This document shows, piece after piece, positions 8,103-16,606 of a DNA stretch of 64,000 nt. The notes below the pieces were generated by a model. It saw only the letters and a list, made by a program, of their open reading frames with translations. It had not been told where the DNA came from and did no database searches. Origin of the DNA: Caballeronia sp. LZ062 (GTDB lineage Bacteria; Pseudomonadota; Gammaproteobacteria; Burkholderiales; Burkholderiaceae); contig NZ_JARTWB010000003.1 in assembly GCF_031450785.1 (NCBI RefSeq), positions 558,001 to 622,000 of the forward strand. Reading direction: 5' to 3'. Position 1 is the first letter of the stretch; each line of letters opens with the position of its first letter. A program made the translations under genes and the position numbers.

Positions 8103-8462
8103 ATGACGACGCATGAAGCACATGGACAATCGCCGGACGGCGAAGACAAGGCGACGTTCGACGAATTCAGATCGCTCGTCAACATGACGGCGCATCAACT
8201 GGAGAAGTGGCTGGCGACGGATGAATCCCGTGCCGTTGGCCAGAAGGATGGAAACGCGGAGTCGGTAGGGCATCAGTCCGGGCGTCGGATTATCGAATTG
8301 CTCGGCGCGAAGAAGAGCGAATTGCATGCCGACGACTACGCCCACATGCGTAAGGTAACGGGCTACGTGAAACGCCACCTCGCGCAGCGCCCGCACGGCG
8401 ACATCGAACATACGAAGTGGCGCTACTCGCTGATGAACTGGGGCCATGATCCGTTGAAATAG
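8103..8462 (+). CDS. DUF3140 family protein
   Basis: A 119-residue hydrophilic cytosolic protein. The core FDEFRSLVNMTAHQLEKWL, then TDESRAVGQKDG and, later, YAHMRKVTGYVKRHLAQRP and the ending TKWRYSLMNWGHDP, match the DUF3140 family, small proteins sometimes labelled DNA-binding without direct evidence. The ATG at 8103 follows GGAGCG and begins just before the conserved part; an upstream in-frame ATG at 8052 adds only an Arg-rich leader. It precedes the SOS-type operon on the same strand, but a LexA-box promoter lies between, so it is probably a separate unit. Confidence 0.85.
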   Translation: MTTHEAHGQSPDGEDKATFDEFRSLVNMTAHQLEKWLATDESRAVGQKDGNAESVGHQSGRRIIELLGAKKSELHADDYAHMRKVTGYVKRHLAQRPHGDIEHTKWRYSLMNWGHDPLK

Positions 8463-8528
8463 CGGCGGCGCGCCGCAAAGTTGCTGCAGCCACGCCGTTT
8501 GCAAACTTTTTCTACGACACGATTAGCA

Positions 8529-8548
8529 TACTGTATATATATACAGTA
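8529..8548 (+). promoter_or_regulatory. LexA (SOS) box
   Basis: TACTGTATATATATACAGTA is a perfect 20-bp palindrome and fits the CTGT-N8-ACAG LexA consensus of gamma- and betaproteobacteria exactly, with an alternating TA core. It ends 11 bases before the ATG of the radical SAM gene (8560), so LexA bound here would cover the promoter. This predicts induction of the downstream two-gene unit by DNA damage. Confidence 0.92.
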
Positions 8549-8559
8549 TCATAGCCAAG

Positions 8560-9771
8560 ATGGAACTGTCCGAAAAGCTCGAGATTCTTGCAGATGCCGC
8601 GAAGTACGACGCATCGTGCGCAAGCGGCGGCGCGCCCAAGCGTGAGTCGCGCGGCGTCGAAGGACTTGGCGCGAGCACGGGTTCGGGCATCTGCCATAGC
8701 TTTACGCCGGACGGCCGCTGCGTGTCGCTGCTTAAGATTCTGCTGACTAACTTCTGCCTGTATGACTGCAGGTACTGCATCAACCGCCGCTCGAGCAACG
8801 TGCCGCGCGCCCGGTTCACGCCGGAAGAAGTCGTCACACTGACGCTGGACTTTTATCGCCGCAACTATATCGACGGGCTGTTCCTGAGTTCGGGCGTGAT
8901 TCGTTCGTCGAACTACACCATGGAGCAACTCGTGCTCGTGGCGAAGACGTTGCGCGAAAAGCACCAGTTTCGCGGCTATATCCATCTCAAGACGATTCCC
9001 GACGCCGATCCCGGCCTGATCGCTCAGGCGGGGCGTTATGCGGATCGTCTCAGCGTGAATATCGAACTGCCGACGGAAATCAGTCTTGAACGGCTCGCGC
9101 CGGAGAAGAGCGGCCGGACCATCAAGCTCGCAATGGGCAATATCTGCGTCGCGCGCGAGGAGTCGGAGGCCGAGCCGCGTGCGCCGCGCTTCGCGCCAGC
9201 GGGGCAGAGCACGCAAATGATCGTCGGTGCGGACGAAACCGACGACCGCACCATTCTCGGCACCGCGGAAACGCTGTACGGCTCGTATCAGTTGAAGCGT
9301 GTCTACTATTCGGCGTTCAGTCCCATTCCGGACAGTCCGTCCGGCGTCCCGTCAAAGGCGCCGCCGCTTTTGCGCGAGCATCGCCTTTATCAGGCGGACT
9401 TTCTCATGCGCGGCTACGGCTTCAATGCGGCCGAATTGCTCGGCGATGCCGGCAATCTTCCGCTCGATGTCGATCCCAAGCTCGCCTGGGCGCTCGCGCA
9501 TCGCGAGCGTTTTCCGGTGGATCTGAACGCCGCGCCCGTGCGCATGATCGCGCGCGTGCCGGGCATCGGGATGCGCAACGCGAAGCGCATCGCGGAATTG
9601 CGGCGGGCGCGGCGCGTGCGCTACGCGGACCTCGTGCGGCTGCGCTGCGCCATGGACAAAGTGAAGCCGTTCGTCGTGACGGAGGACTATCGGCCGCCGC
9701 TCGCCGAAGCCTCGTCGGAACATTTGCGAAAGGCGCTTGCCACTGAGCCCGTGCAGCTTTCGCTGATCTAG
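8560..9771 (+). CDS. Putative DNA modification/repair radical SAM protein (TIGR03916-type)
   Basis: Radical S-adenosylmethionine enzyme of 403 residues, predicted to act in DNA repair because family members are paired with UdgX/DUF4130 proteins; its reaction is unknown. The iron-sulfur motif is FCLYDCRYC (CxxxCxxC) near residue 66, followed by INRRSS. A C-terminal helix-hairpin-helix-like segment, MIARVPGIGMRNAKRIAELR (about residues 328-347), suggests DNA contact. The N-terminus MELSEKLEILADAAKYD is typical of the family, so the start is firm although no Shine-Dalgarno is visible and the LexA box ends only 11 bases upstream. The next gene starts three bases after the stop. Confidence 0.92.
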   Translation: MELSEKLEILADAAKYDASCASGGAPKRESRGVEGLGASTGSGICHSFTPDGRCVSLLKILLTNFCLYDCRYCINRRSSNVPRARFTPEEVVTLTLDFYRRNYIDGLFLSSGVIRSSNYTMEQLVLVAKTLREKHQFRGYIHLKTIPDADPGLIAQAGRYADRLSVNIELPTEISLERLAPEKSGRTIKLAMGNICVAREESEAEPRAPRFAPAGQSTQMIVGADETDDRTILGTAETLYGSYQLKRVYYSAFSPIPDSPSGVPSKAPPLLREHRLYQADFLMRGYGFNAAELLGDAGNLPLDVDPKLAWALAHRERFPVDLNAAPVRMIARVPGIGMRNAKRIAELRRARRVRYADLVRLRCAMDKVKPFVVTEDYRPPLAEASSEHLRKALATEPVQLSLI

Positions 9772-9773
9772 CG

Positions 9774-11213
9774 ATGCACGTCATTACCATCGACGACGAC
9801 TTCGGAGCCTGGCGCAGCGCCGCCCTCGGCGCGCTCGCTCAAGACCTGAAGCCCGAGTCGATCGAATGGCGCACGCAGCAAAGCGACACACCCGCGTTAT
9901 TCGCGGCATCGGCGGAACAGGCCGCTCCGTCCGCCGACGCCGCGCAAGTGCGCGTCTCGCGTGAATTCGCCGCCTTGCTAAAGGACGCCGCGCACTTTCG
10001 CGACGAGCGCCGCTGGGGCTTCCTTTATCGCGTACTCTGGCGCTGGGCGCACGGCGACCGCTCGGTCGCATCGGCTGCGGACGAGGACGGCGCGCGGCTT
10101 TACAAGATGGCGAAGGCGGTGCGCCGTGCGCAGCACGACATGATCGCGTACGTGCGCTTTCGTCAGCGCGATGCCTCGCTCGGCGCGCCGGAATACGTTG
10201 CCTGGTACGAGCCGGATCACGACGTGCTGGCCTGGAGCGCGGAGCATTTCGCGGCGCGCATGGGCCAGTCCACGTGGCTCATCACCACGCCGGACGGCGC
10301 GGCCATGTGGAACGGCGAGCGGCTCGAGATCGAGCGCCGCCGTGCGCTCGCGTCCGATCATGCGTCCGACACGCCCGACGCCGCCGAAGCCTTGTGGATG
10401 ACCTATTACCGCAGCATTTTCAACCCGGCGCGACTGAACGAATCGGTGCTCGAACAGCAGATGCCGGTGCGCTTCTGGAAGGGCCTGCCCGAAGGCGCGC
10501 TCATTCCGCAGCTTGTCAGCGATGCGCGCGGCGGCGCGCGGCGTGTCGCGCAGGCGCGAGCGGTCGGGGCGCTCCGCGGCAAGGCCGTGCAGGTCGAGGC
10601 GCAGGATGCGCAGCCGGAACGCGAGGCGCCCACGTCCCTCGACATGTGCCGTCGCTGCGATCTCTGGCGCCACGCGACGCAAGCCGTCCACGGCGCCGGC
10701 CCGGCCGATGCGCGCATCATGCTGCTCGGCGAGCAGCCGGGCGATCAGGAAGACCTCAGGGGCGAGCCGTTCGTCGGTCCCGCCGGTCAGTTGCTCGACG
10801 ACGCCATGCGCCGCGCGCAGGTGCCGCGCGAGCAGGTCTATCTGACCAACGCCGTGAAGCATTTCAAGTGGGAGCCGCGCGGCAAGCGGCGACTTCATAA
10901 GACGCCCGCGCAGCAGGAAGTCGAAGCGTGCTCGTATTGGCTCGAACGCGAACTGGATCGAACCGGCGCGCGCGTCATCGTCACGCTCGGCGCGACGGCG
11001 CTCACGGCGTTGCTCGGCAAGCGCGCGACTTTGCGGGCGCACGTCGGGCGCGTCGTGCCGTATGGCGACAAGCTGATCGTCGCCACCTATCACCCGTCGT
11101 ATGCGCTGCGCCAACTCGACGACGCGGCGCGGGAAAAGACCATCGCCGATATCGTCGACGCGCTCGCCAAGGCGCGCTCGCTCGTCGAAGAGACGCAGAC
11201 GCTGCCGCGCTAG
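9774..11213 (+). CDS. DUF4130-UdgX fusion, uracil-DNA-binding protein
   Basis: A 479-residue two-domain protein. Residues about 1-240 match DUF4130 (TIGR03915): KAVRRAQHDMIAYVRFRQRD, then WYEPDHDVLAWSAEHFAAR and WLITTPDGAAMW. Residues about 280-475 form a family-4-like uracil-DNA glycosylase of the UdgX type: CRRCDLW (iron-sulfur cysteines), GEQPGDQEDLRGEPFVGPAG, NAVKHFKW, the extra loop GKRRLHK and the HPS motif in ATYHPSYALR. In Mycobacterium smegmatis UdgX the histidine of the KRRIH loop binds covalently to the abasic site left by uracil removal; the equivalent histidine is present here. Cotranscribed with the radical SAM gene (two bases between) under a LexA box. Its stop overlaps that of the convergent SDR gene. 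Confidence 0.93.
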   Translation: MHVITIDDDFGAWRSAALGALAQDLKPESIEWRTQQSDTPALFAASAEQAAPSADAAQVRVSREFAALLKDAAHFRDERRWGFLYRVLWRWAHGDRSVASAADEDGARLYKMAKAVRRAQHDMIAYVRFRQRDASLGAPEYVAWYEPDHDVLAWSAEHFAARMGQSTWLITTPDGAAMWNGERLEIERRRALASDHASDTPDAAEALWMTYYRSIFNPARLNESVLEQQMPVRFWKGLPEGALIPQLVSDARGGARRVAQARAVGALRGKAVQVEAQDAQPEREAPTSLDMCRRCDLWRHATQAVHGAGPADARIMLLGEQPGDQEDLRGEPFVGPAGQLLDDAMRRAQVPREQVYLTNAVKHFKWEPRGKRRLHKTPAQQEVEACSYWLERELDRTGARVIVTLGATALTALLGKRATLRAHVGRVVPYGDKLIVATYHPSYALRQLDDAAREKTIADIVDALAKARSLVEETQTLPR

Positions 11214-11998
11214 AACGCCGCGCGCACCACCCCGCCGTCTGCGCGCAACGCCGCGCCGTTCGTCGCCGACGACAACGCCGAGCACACGTACACGACCATG
11301 CTCGCGATTTCCTCCGGCGTAATGAACCGCTTGAGCAGCGAACTCGGCCGCGCTTCCTCGAAGAACGACTTCTCGACATCGGCCATGTTCTTTCCGCCGG
11401 AGAGCTTTTCGACGAACTCCGTCACGCCTTCCGAACTCGTCGGGCCGGGCAACACGGCGTTCACGGTGACGCCGGTGCCCGCGCACGTTTCGGCCAGGCC
11501 ACGGGACAGCGCCAGTTGCGCGGTTTTCGTCAGACCGTAGTGGATCATCTCGACCGGAATTTGAATGCCGCTCTCGCTGCTGATGAACACCACGCGGCCC
11601 CAGTTTTTCGCTTTCATCTTCGGCAGATAAGCGCGCGAAAGCCGCACGCCCGACATGACGTTCGCGTTGAAAAAGCGCAGCCAGTCGTCGTCGGAAATCT
11701 CTTCGAACGGCTTCGGCTCGAAGATGCCCATGTTGTTGACGAGAATATCGACATCGGGAAAGCGCTCGACGAGCACGTCGACTTGCGCGGCGTCGGAGAC
11801 ATCGCCCGCGAAGCCTTCGGCCTGTGCGCCCGGCACGAGCTGGCGCAGCTTGTCGAGCGCCGCGTCCACAGACGATTGCGAGCGTCCGTTCACGATCACG
11901 CGCGCGCCCTCACGCGCGAGCGCGACGGCGATGGCGTGGCCGATGCCCTTCGTCGATCCGGACACGAATGCGAGCTTGTTGCCGATTTGCAGATCCAT
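11210..11998 (-). CDS. SDR family oxidoreductase
   Basis: Classical short-chain dehydrogenase, 262 residues. Cofactor motif FVSGSTKGIGHA near residue 10 (Ser in place of the usual Thr of TGxxxGIG), NNMG, and an active site of Ser (SSESG) with YGLTK. The arginine in NGRSQSS suggests NADP(H). The ATG at 11998 directly precedes the fold; the upstream open frame adds unrelated residues. Monocistronic and convergent with the UdgX gene: the two stop codons share the palindrome CTAG (11210-11213). The substrate cannot be read from the sequence. Confidence 0.9.
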   Translation of the reverse strand: MDLQIGNKLAFVSGSTKGIGHAIAVALAREGARVIVNGRSQSSVDAALDKLRQLVPGAQAEGFAGDVSDAAQVDVLVERFPDVDILVNNMGIFEPKPFEEISDDDWLRFFNANVMSGVRLSRAYLPKMKAKNWGRVVFISSESGIQIPVEMIHYGLTKTAQLALSRGLAETCAGTGVTVNAVLPGPTSSEGVTEFVEKLSGGKNMADVEKSFFEEARPSSLLKRFITPEEIASMVVYVCSALSSATNGAALRADGGVVRAAF

Positions 11999-12225
11999 CG
12001 TTGCTCCTTCGAAGAGGGTTGTACGAGAAAGCGGCGCGCCGCGCGCGCGTTCGACGCATGGTAACGAGACTCGCGTGATCGCGCTCAGACGCGGCGCTCG
12101 CCGCATGAAACCCGGCGACATAAATGCTCGATGGCGTGCGCGCCGGGCATCGGCGATAGTTGCGGCACGCTGATCGACAGCCCAGCTTCAGACCGACTCT
12201 CCAGCCAACGAACCCAGGTGCCGAC

Positions 12226-12978
12226 ATGTCCCACGAAACGAACTTCTCCTTGCTCGATTCCCTCGTCCGTCACGCGCGCCGCGCCCTCGTCGCGGCAATC
12301 GTGACCGGCGTCGCGCTTTTCGCGGGCTCGGCGCGCGCGGCCGGCGCCGACGCGCAGACGGCGGCGGTCGCTTCCGCCGTGCGGTCGGGCATCATTTACG
12401 TGTATCCCTTCGCAAGCGACGCTGCCGACGTGAAGCTCGACAATCACGGCCTCGCGTCGAAGCTGAAAACGGCGATGTCCGGCGACACTGAGGCGCAGCA
12501 GCAAGCTCAGAATGCGCTGGCGGCGCGCGAGGAGGTGGCCGACGAAATTGTCGCCAAGCTCCAGTCGATGGGCCTGCGCGCGGTCCGCGCCGATGTCGCG
12601 CCGCCCGTTGATCAGAACGTGCTCGAAGTGGTCGGCAATATCGACAAGATCGACGCCGGCAATCGCCGCCGCCGCGTGCTGATTGGCCTGGGCGCAGGCG
12701 AGAGCAAGGTTACGGCGACCGTGCAGCTCGTCTTCAAGCCCGCGCACGGCGCGCCGCAGTTGCTCGAACAGTTCGATGCGAGCGCCGACAGCGGTCACGC
12801 GCCGGGCGTCGCGGAGACGGCGGGCGTCGGTGCGGTCGCGGGTCACGCAATGAGTTCGCTCGCGGTATCGGGCGGATTGCATGGCGTTTCCGAAACGAAG
12901 CGCGCGGGCGTTTCATCGGACGAACAACGTCTGGGCGACGCCATTGCCAAGCAGATCGGACAATCCGCGCAAACCTGA
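12226..12978 (+). CDS. DUF4410 domain exported protein
   Basis: A 250-residue protein with an N-terminal signal/anchor (basic HARRALV, then hydrophobic AAIVTGVALFAGS, ARA-A cleavage near residue 38). The mature part has IIYVYPFASDAADV, a helical Gln/Ala-rich part (EAQQQAQNALAAREEVADEI) and GNIDKIDAGNRRRRVLIGLGAG, the conserved DUF4410 block with its basic patch before a glycine-rich strand. DUF4410 proteins are periplasmic or lipoprotein-like and of unknown function. The start at 12226 is chosen because the upstream extension is out of character. A 9-bp inverted repeat follows the gene. Confidence 0.8.
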   Translation: MSHETNFSLLDSLVRHARRALVAAIVTGVALFAGSARAAGADAQTAAVASAVRSGIIYVYPFASDAADVKLDNHGLASKLKTAMSGDTEAQQQAQNALAAREEVADEIVAKLQSMGLRAVRADVAPPVDQNVLEVVGNIDKIDAGNRRRRVLIGLGAGESKVTATVQLVFKPAHGAPQLLEQFDASADSGHAPGVAETAGVGAVAGHAMSSLAVSGGLHGVSETKRAGVSSDEQRLGDAIAKQIGQSAQT

Positions 12979-12990
12979 TGGCCCGCACGT

Positions 12991-13020
12991 TCCGGAACCA
13001 CATACACTAGCGGTTCCGGA
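12991..13020. repeat. 9-bp inverted repeat (hairpin) between genes
   Basis: TCCGGAACC (12991-12999) pairs perfectly with GGTTCCGGA (13012-13020) across a 12-base loop, just after the DUF4410 gene. There is no T-tract, so it could be a weak terminator or a regulator site for the next gene. Confidence 0.5.
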
Positions 13021-13046
13021 CGGATGTTCGCTTCGCGAGGCCCCGC

Positions 13047-14318
13047 ATGCCGACGATTGCCCTGATTGCGCTGACCGTGGTAGCCACTGTGATCGTCGTG
13101 CTGGTGATCGCCAACCTGTCGAGCGGCGAGAAGAAGATCGAGCACAAGATCGAGCGGCTCTACGCGAGCGACGATCCGCAGTTCATCCGGTCGATGGGTC
13201 TGCTGCTCGGGCCGCCGGTCGTCGACGGCAACCGCTTCGAGGTGCTCGTCAACGGCGACGAAATCTTTCCCTCGATGCTCGACGGCATCCGCTCGGCGCA
13301 AAAGACGATCACCTTCGAGACGTTCATCTACTGGTCGGGCGCGATAGGCGAGAAAATCGCGCAGGCGCTGGCCGAGAAGGCGCGCGCAGGCGTCGCGGTG
13401 CATGTGCTGCTCGACTGGGTTGGCTCGTCCAAGATGGACAAGCGCTATATGCAGATGCTGCGCGACGCGGGCGCGGAGGTCATTCAGTATCACAAGCCGC
13501 ACTTGACGGGACTCGGCCGCATGAACGACCGCACGCATCGAAAGCTGCTCGTGATCGACGGGCGCGTGGGGTTCACCGGCGGCGTCGGGATCGCGCAAGA
13601 GTGGACGGGCCACGCGCAGGACGAGAAACACTGGCGCGACACGCATTTTCGCGTGGCGGGTCCGGCGGTCGGCCAGATGCAGGCGGTCTTCATGGACAAC
13701 TGGGTCAAGGCCACGGGGAACGTGCTGCACGGCGCCGACTATTTCCCCGAGATCGAGCGCGCGGGCGACGGTCTCGCGCACATGTTCAGCAGTTCGCCTT
13801 CGGGCGGCAGCGACGACATGCAACTGATGTATCTGATGGCGATCACCGCCGCGACCCATTCCATCGACCTGTCGAGCGCGTACTTCGTGCCGGACAAGCT
13901 GACCATCAACGCTATCGTGGAAGCGGCGCGCCGCGGTGTGCGTGTGCGCGTGATCACGCCGGGCAAGCGCATCGACACGCACACGGTGCGCGAGGCATCG
14001 CGCGCATGTTGGGGCGACCTGCTTGCGGCGGGCGTCGAGATGTACGAGTATCAGCCGACGATGTTCCATTGCAAGCTGATCGTCGTCGACGAATTTCTGG
14101 TTTCGGTCGGCTCGACGAATTTCGACAGCCGCTCGTTCAAGCTTAACGACGAAGCGAACCTCAACATCTACGACCGCGATTTCGCGCGCCAGCAGACCGC
14201 CATTTTCGATGCCGACATTGCGCATGCAAAGCGCATTACGCTTGCGGACTGGCAGCGGCGCGGCCTCGGAGAACGCATGCTTGAGCGCGTTGTCGCTTTG
14301 CTGGACCCCGAACTGTGA
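13047..14318 (+). CDS. Cardiolipin synthase-like phospholipase D family enzyme
   Basis: Membrane enzyme of 423 residues that probably joins phosphatidyl groups to make cardiolipin. One N-terminal helix (residues 2-24, IALIALTVVATVIVVLVIA) anchors it. Two HxK(x)4D phospholipase D motifs follow: THRKLLVID (about residue 167) and FHCKLIVVDE (about 342), both complete, with GSTNFDSRSF after the second. The gene fits ClsB-type enzymes (one anchor, about 400 residues) rather than ClsA with two helices. Starts at ATG after GAGG; single gene between the hairpin at 12991 and the MHYT gene. Confidence 0.88.
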   Translation: MPTIALIALTVVATVIVVLVIANLSSGEKKIEHKIERLYASDDPQFIRSMGLLLGPPVVDGNRFEVLVNGDEIFPSMLDGIRSAQKTITFETFIYWSGAIGEKIAQALAEKARAGVAVHVLLDWVGSSKMDKRYMQMLRDAGAEVIQYHKPHLTGLGRMNDRTHRKLLVIDGRVGFTGGVGIAQEWTGHAQDEKHWRDTHFRVAGPAVGQMQAVFMDNWVKATGNVLHGADYFPEIERAGDGLAHMFSSSPSGGSDDMQLMYLMAITAATHSIDLSSAYFVPDKLTINAIVEAARRGVRVRVITPGKRIDTHTVREASRACWGDLLAAGVEMYEYQPTMFHCKLIVVDEFLVSVGSTNFDSRSFKLNDEANLNIYDRDFARQQTAIFDADIAHAKRITLADWQRRGLGERMLERVVALLDPEL

Positions 14319-14435
14319 TGCCGCAACCGATGGACGAACCCCGTGCGGTCCGGGATGTGTCGACCGCCCTAAAGATTGACCGCTTCACGCCGATAAGACG
14401 CTTACGCTAACAAGTCCCTTTCATTCCGGCACTTC

Positions 14436-16502
14436 ATGCACGGCACTTATAACTTCTGGCTCGTCGCCGCATCGCTCGTCGTCGCGACGCTCGCCTCGTA
14501 CACGGCGCTCGACATCTCCGGCCGCATCGCGATGCTGTCGCACTCGCGTATGCGCCATGTCTGGCTCGCGGGCGGCGCGGCCTCGATGGGCATCGGCATC
14601 TGGTCCATGCACTTCGTCGGCGTGCTGGCGTTCTCGCTGCCTATTCAGCTCGGCTATGACTTCCGCATCACCGCGGCTTCGCTCGCCATTGCAATGCTGG
14701 TGTCGTTCTTTGCGCTTTCGGTCATCAATCGCGTGCGGCTGACGCTCTTGCGGCTCACCGCGAGCAGCTTGCTGATGGGCGCGGGCATTGCCGCGATGCA
14801 CTATACCGGCGATGCCGCCATGCGGATGCGCCCGGCCATCGAGTACGACCCGTTCCTGTTCGCGGCGTCCATCGTGATTGCGGTGGTCGCGTCCGGCGCG
14901 GCGCTGTGGATTGCGCGCGTGTTGTCGAATGCGAACCAATCGAATCTCACGAAGAAGCGCCTCGGGTCCGCGCTCGTGATGGGCATCGCGATCACGGGGA
15001 TGCATTACACCGGCAACGCGGCCGCGAACTTCCTGCCGGGCGCGGTGTGCGGCGCGGCCAACGGCGTGGATGTGCATTGGCTCGCCACGACGGTCATGCT
15101 TTTTACGTTCGCTATTCTGATCATCACGCTCGTTCTGTCGCGCTTCGATGCGCAGAACGAGTTGCTCGCAGGTTCGGTGTCGCGCCTGCACGGGCAGATC
15201 GTTCACATGGCGACGTTCGATACGCTCACGGACTTGCCGAACCGGCGCACGGTGACGGAGCGCATCGGCCGCGCGGTGAGGAACGCGACGAATAACGGCA
15301 GCCGCTTTGCGATCCTCTTCATGGATCTCGATGGCTTCAAGACGATCAACGATTCGCTCGGCCACTCGATAGGCGACGAGGTGCTCCAGGCGTTCGCCAA
15401 GCGCCTGCTGCAATGCGTGCGCGGCGGCGATGCGGTCGGGCGGCTGGGCGGCGATGAGTTCGTGGTGGTGCTGGAAGGCATCGGCACGCCCGTGGACGCC
15501 GAGAAACTTGCCGAGCGCATTCTCGACGCCATGAGGAAGGGCCTCGTCGTCGCGGAACACTCGCTGCAAGTGATGCCGAGTATCGGCATTGCGCTCTTTC
15601 CCGACGACGGCGATAGCGTCGAGACGCTGCTCAAGCACGCGGACGTCGCAATGTACGAGGCGAAGCGCGGCGGACGCAGCACGTATCGCTTCTTCGAAGC
15701 CAGCATGAACGAGGCGGCGGTGCGCACGCTGCAAATTCAGCAGGCGCTGCACGAGGCTTTGAACGAAGGCTACTTCTATCTGCTCTTCCAGCCGAAATTT
15801 CGCGGCGACGGCGAACTTGCGGGCGCGGAGGCGCTGATCCGGCTGGAGCATCCGCAATTGGGCTTATTGACGCCGCTCGAATTCATTCCGATTGCGGAAC
15901 GCTCGGGGCAGATTGTCGACATCGGCTATTGGGTCGTGCGCGAGACATGCCGGCATATGGTGCGCTGGCGCGAGTCCGGACGCGGGGCGGTGAAAGTCGC
16001 CATCAACCTTTCGCCGCGGCAGTTGAACGAAGCCGACCTCGTGACCCGCGTTCTGCAGATCGTGCGCGAGGAAGGCGTGTCGAGCGACCAGTTGATGTTC
16101 GAGATCACCGAGACCGTGGCGATGCAGGACGCGCCGCGCACGACCGAAATGATTCGCGCGTTCCAGGACAACGGCTGTGAGATCGCCATCGACGATTTCG
16201 GCACGGGCTATTCGAGCCTCGCCTATTTGCAGCGGTTCCGCGCCAAGCAGTTGAAGATCGACCGCTTCTTCACCAACGGTCTGGACGAAAACGGTCAGGA
16301 AGGGCGCGCCATCGTCTCGGCCATCATCGCGCTTGCGCATTCGCTCGACATGGATGTCGTCGCGGAAGGTGTCGAAACGGGCACGCAGCTCGACCGCCTG
16401 CAAGACATGCGCTGCGACGAGATGCAGGGCTTCCTGCTTGCCAGGCCGCTGTCTTCCGATGCCTTCGCTTCCTTGCTTGAGCGCGGCAAGGTCAACGTCT
16501 GA
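14436..16502 (+). CDS. MHYT-GGDEF-EAL membrane signalling protein (c-di-GMP turnover)
   Basis: A 688-residue inner-membrane protein. Residues 1-235 hold the MHYT sensor: seven predicted helices with WSMHFVG, AAMHYTG and TGMHYTG, whose Met/His residues are thought to bind copper and sense O2, CO or NO. A GGDEF domain (about 260-420) keeps the intact GGDEF signature (RLGGDEFVVVLE), and an EAL domain (about 435-680) keeps EAL, NLSPRQLN, FEITET, DDFGTGYS, LKIDR and EGVET. Both diguanylate cyclase and phosphodiesterase activity are possible. Single gene. No strong ribosome-binding site is seen. Confidence 0.95.
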   Translation: MHGTYNFWLVAASLVVATLASYTALDISGRIAMLSHSRMRHVWLAGGAASMGIGIWSMHFVGVLAFSLPIQLGYDFRITAASLAIAMLVSFFALSVINRVRLTLLRLTASSLLMGAGIAAMHYTGDAAMRMRPAIEYDPFLFAASIVIAVVASGAALWIARVLSNANQSNLTKKRLGSALVMGIAITGMHYTGNAAANFLPGAVCGAANGVDVHWLATTVMLFTFAILIITLVLSRFDAQNELLAGSVSRLHGQIVHMATFDTLTDLPNRRTVTERIGRAVRNATNNGSRFAILFMDLDGFKTINDSLGHSIGDEVLQAFAKRLLQCVRGGDAVGRLGGDEFVVVLEGIGTPVDAEKLAERILDAMRKGLVVAEHSLQVMPSIGIALFPDDGDSVETLLKHADVAMYEAKRGGRSTYRFFEASMNEAAVRTLQIQQALHEALNEGYFYLLFQPKFRGDGELAGAEALIRLEHPQLGLLTPLEFIPIAERSGQIVDIGYWVVRETCRHMVRWRESGRGAVKVAINLSPRQLNEADLVTRVLQIVREEGVSSDQLMFEITETVAMQDAPRTTEMIRAFQDNGCEIAIDDFGTGYSSLAYLQRFRAKQLKIDRFFTNGLDENGQEGRAIVSAIIALAHSLDMDVVAEGVETGTQLDRLQDMRCDEMQGFLLARPLSSDAFASLLERGKVNV

Positions 16503-16536
16503 CAATCATTAGGGATCCGTACGGACGTCCAAAGGC

Positions 16537-16594
16537 GCGTGCTCTTCGCACGCCCAATGTGCGCCAGTAGGCGCACGCGGGACGCAAGCGTCCC
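16537..16594. repeat. Three consecutive hairpins before the MarR gene
   Basis: Three perfect stems lie head to tail: 6 bp at 16537-16542/16548-16553, 7 bp at 16559-16565/16570-16576, and GGGACGC/GCGTCCC at 16579-16585/16588-16594. The last touches a TATAAT at 16595-16600. They may terminate the upstream gene and also give paired half sites for autorepression of the MarR gene. Confidence 0.55.
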
Positions 16595-16600
16595 TATAAT
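16595..16600 (+). promoter_or_regulatory. TATAAT -10 element just before the MarR start
   Basis: A consensus -10 hexamer ends six bases before the ATG at 16607, so transcription would start at or within a base or two of the start codon. The -35 region is poor because it lies inside the hairpins. Confidence 0.5.
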
Positions 16601-16606
16601 CGCCCG

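Noticed and set aside
12991..13020. Inverted repeat as a Rho-independent terminator
   Set aside because: Good stem but 12-base loop and no T-tract; listed only as a repeat.
12843..14225. Minus-strand frame of 460 codons opposite the cardiolipin synthase-like gene
   Set aside because: Composition typical of a shadow frame and no recognisable domain.
16537..16594. Possible CRISPR-like repeats
   Set aside because: The three stems differ in sequence and have no spacer units; they are ordinary hairpins.
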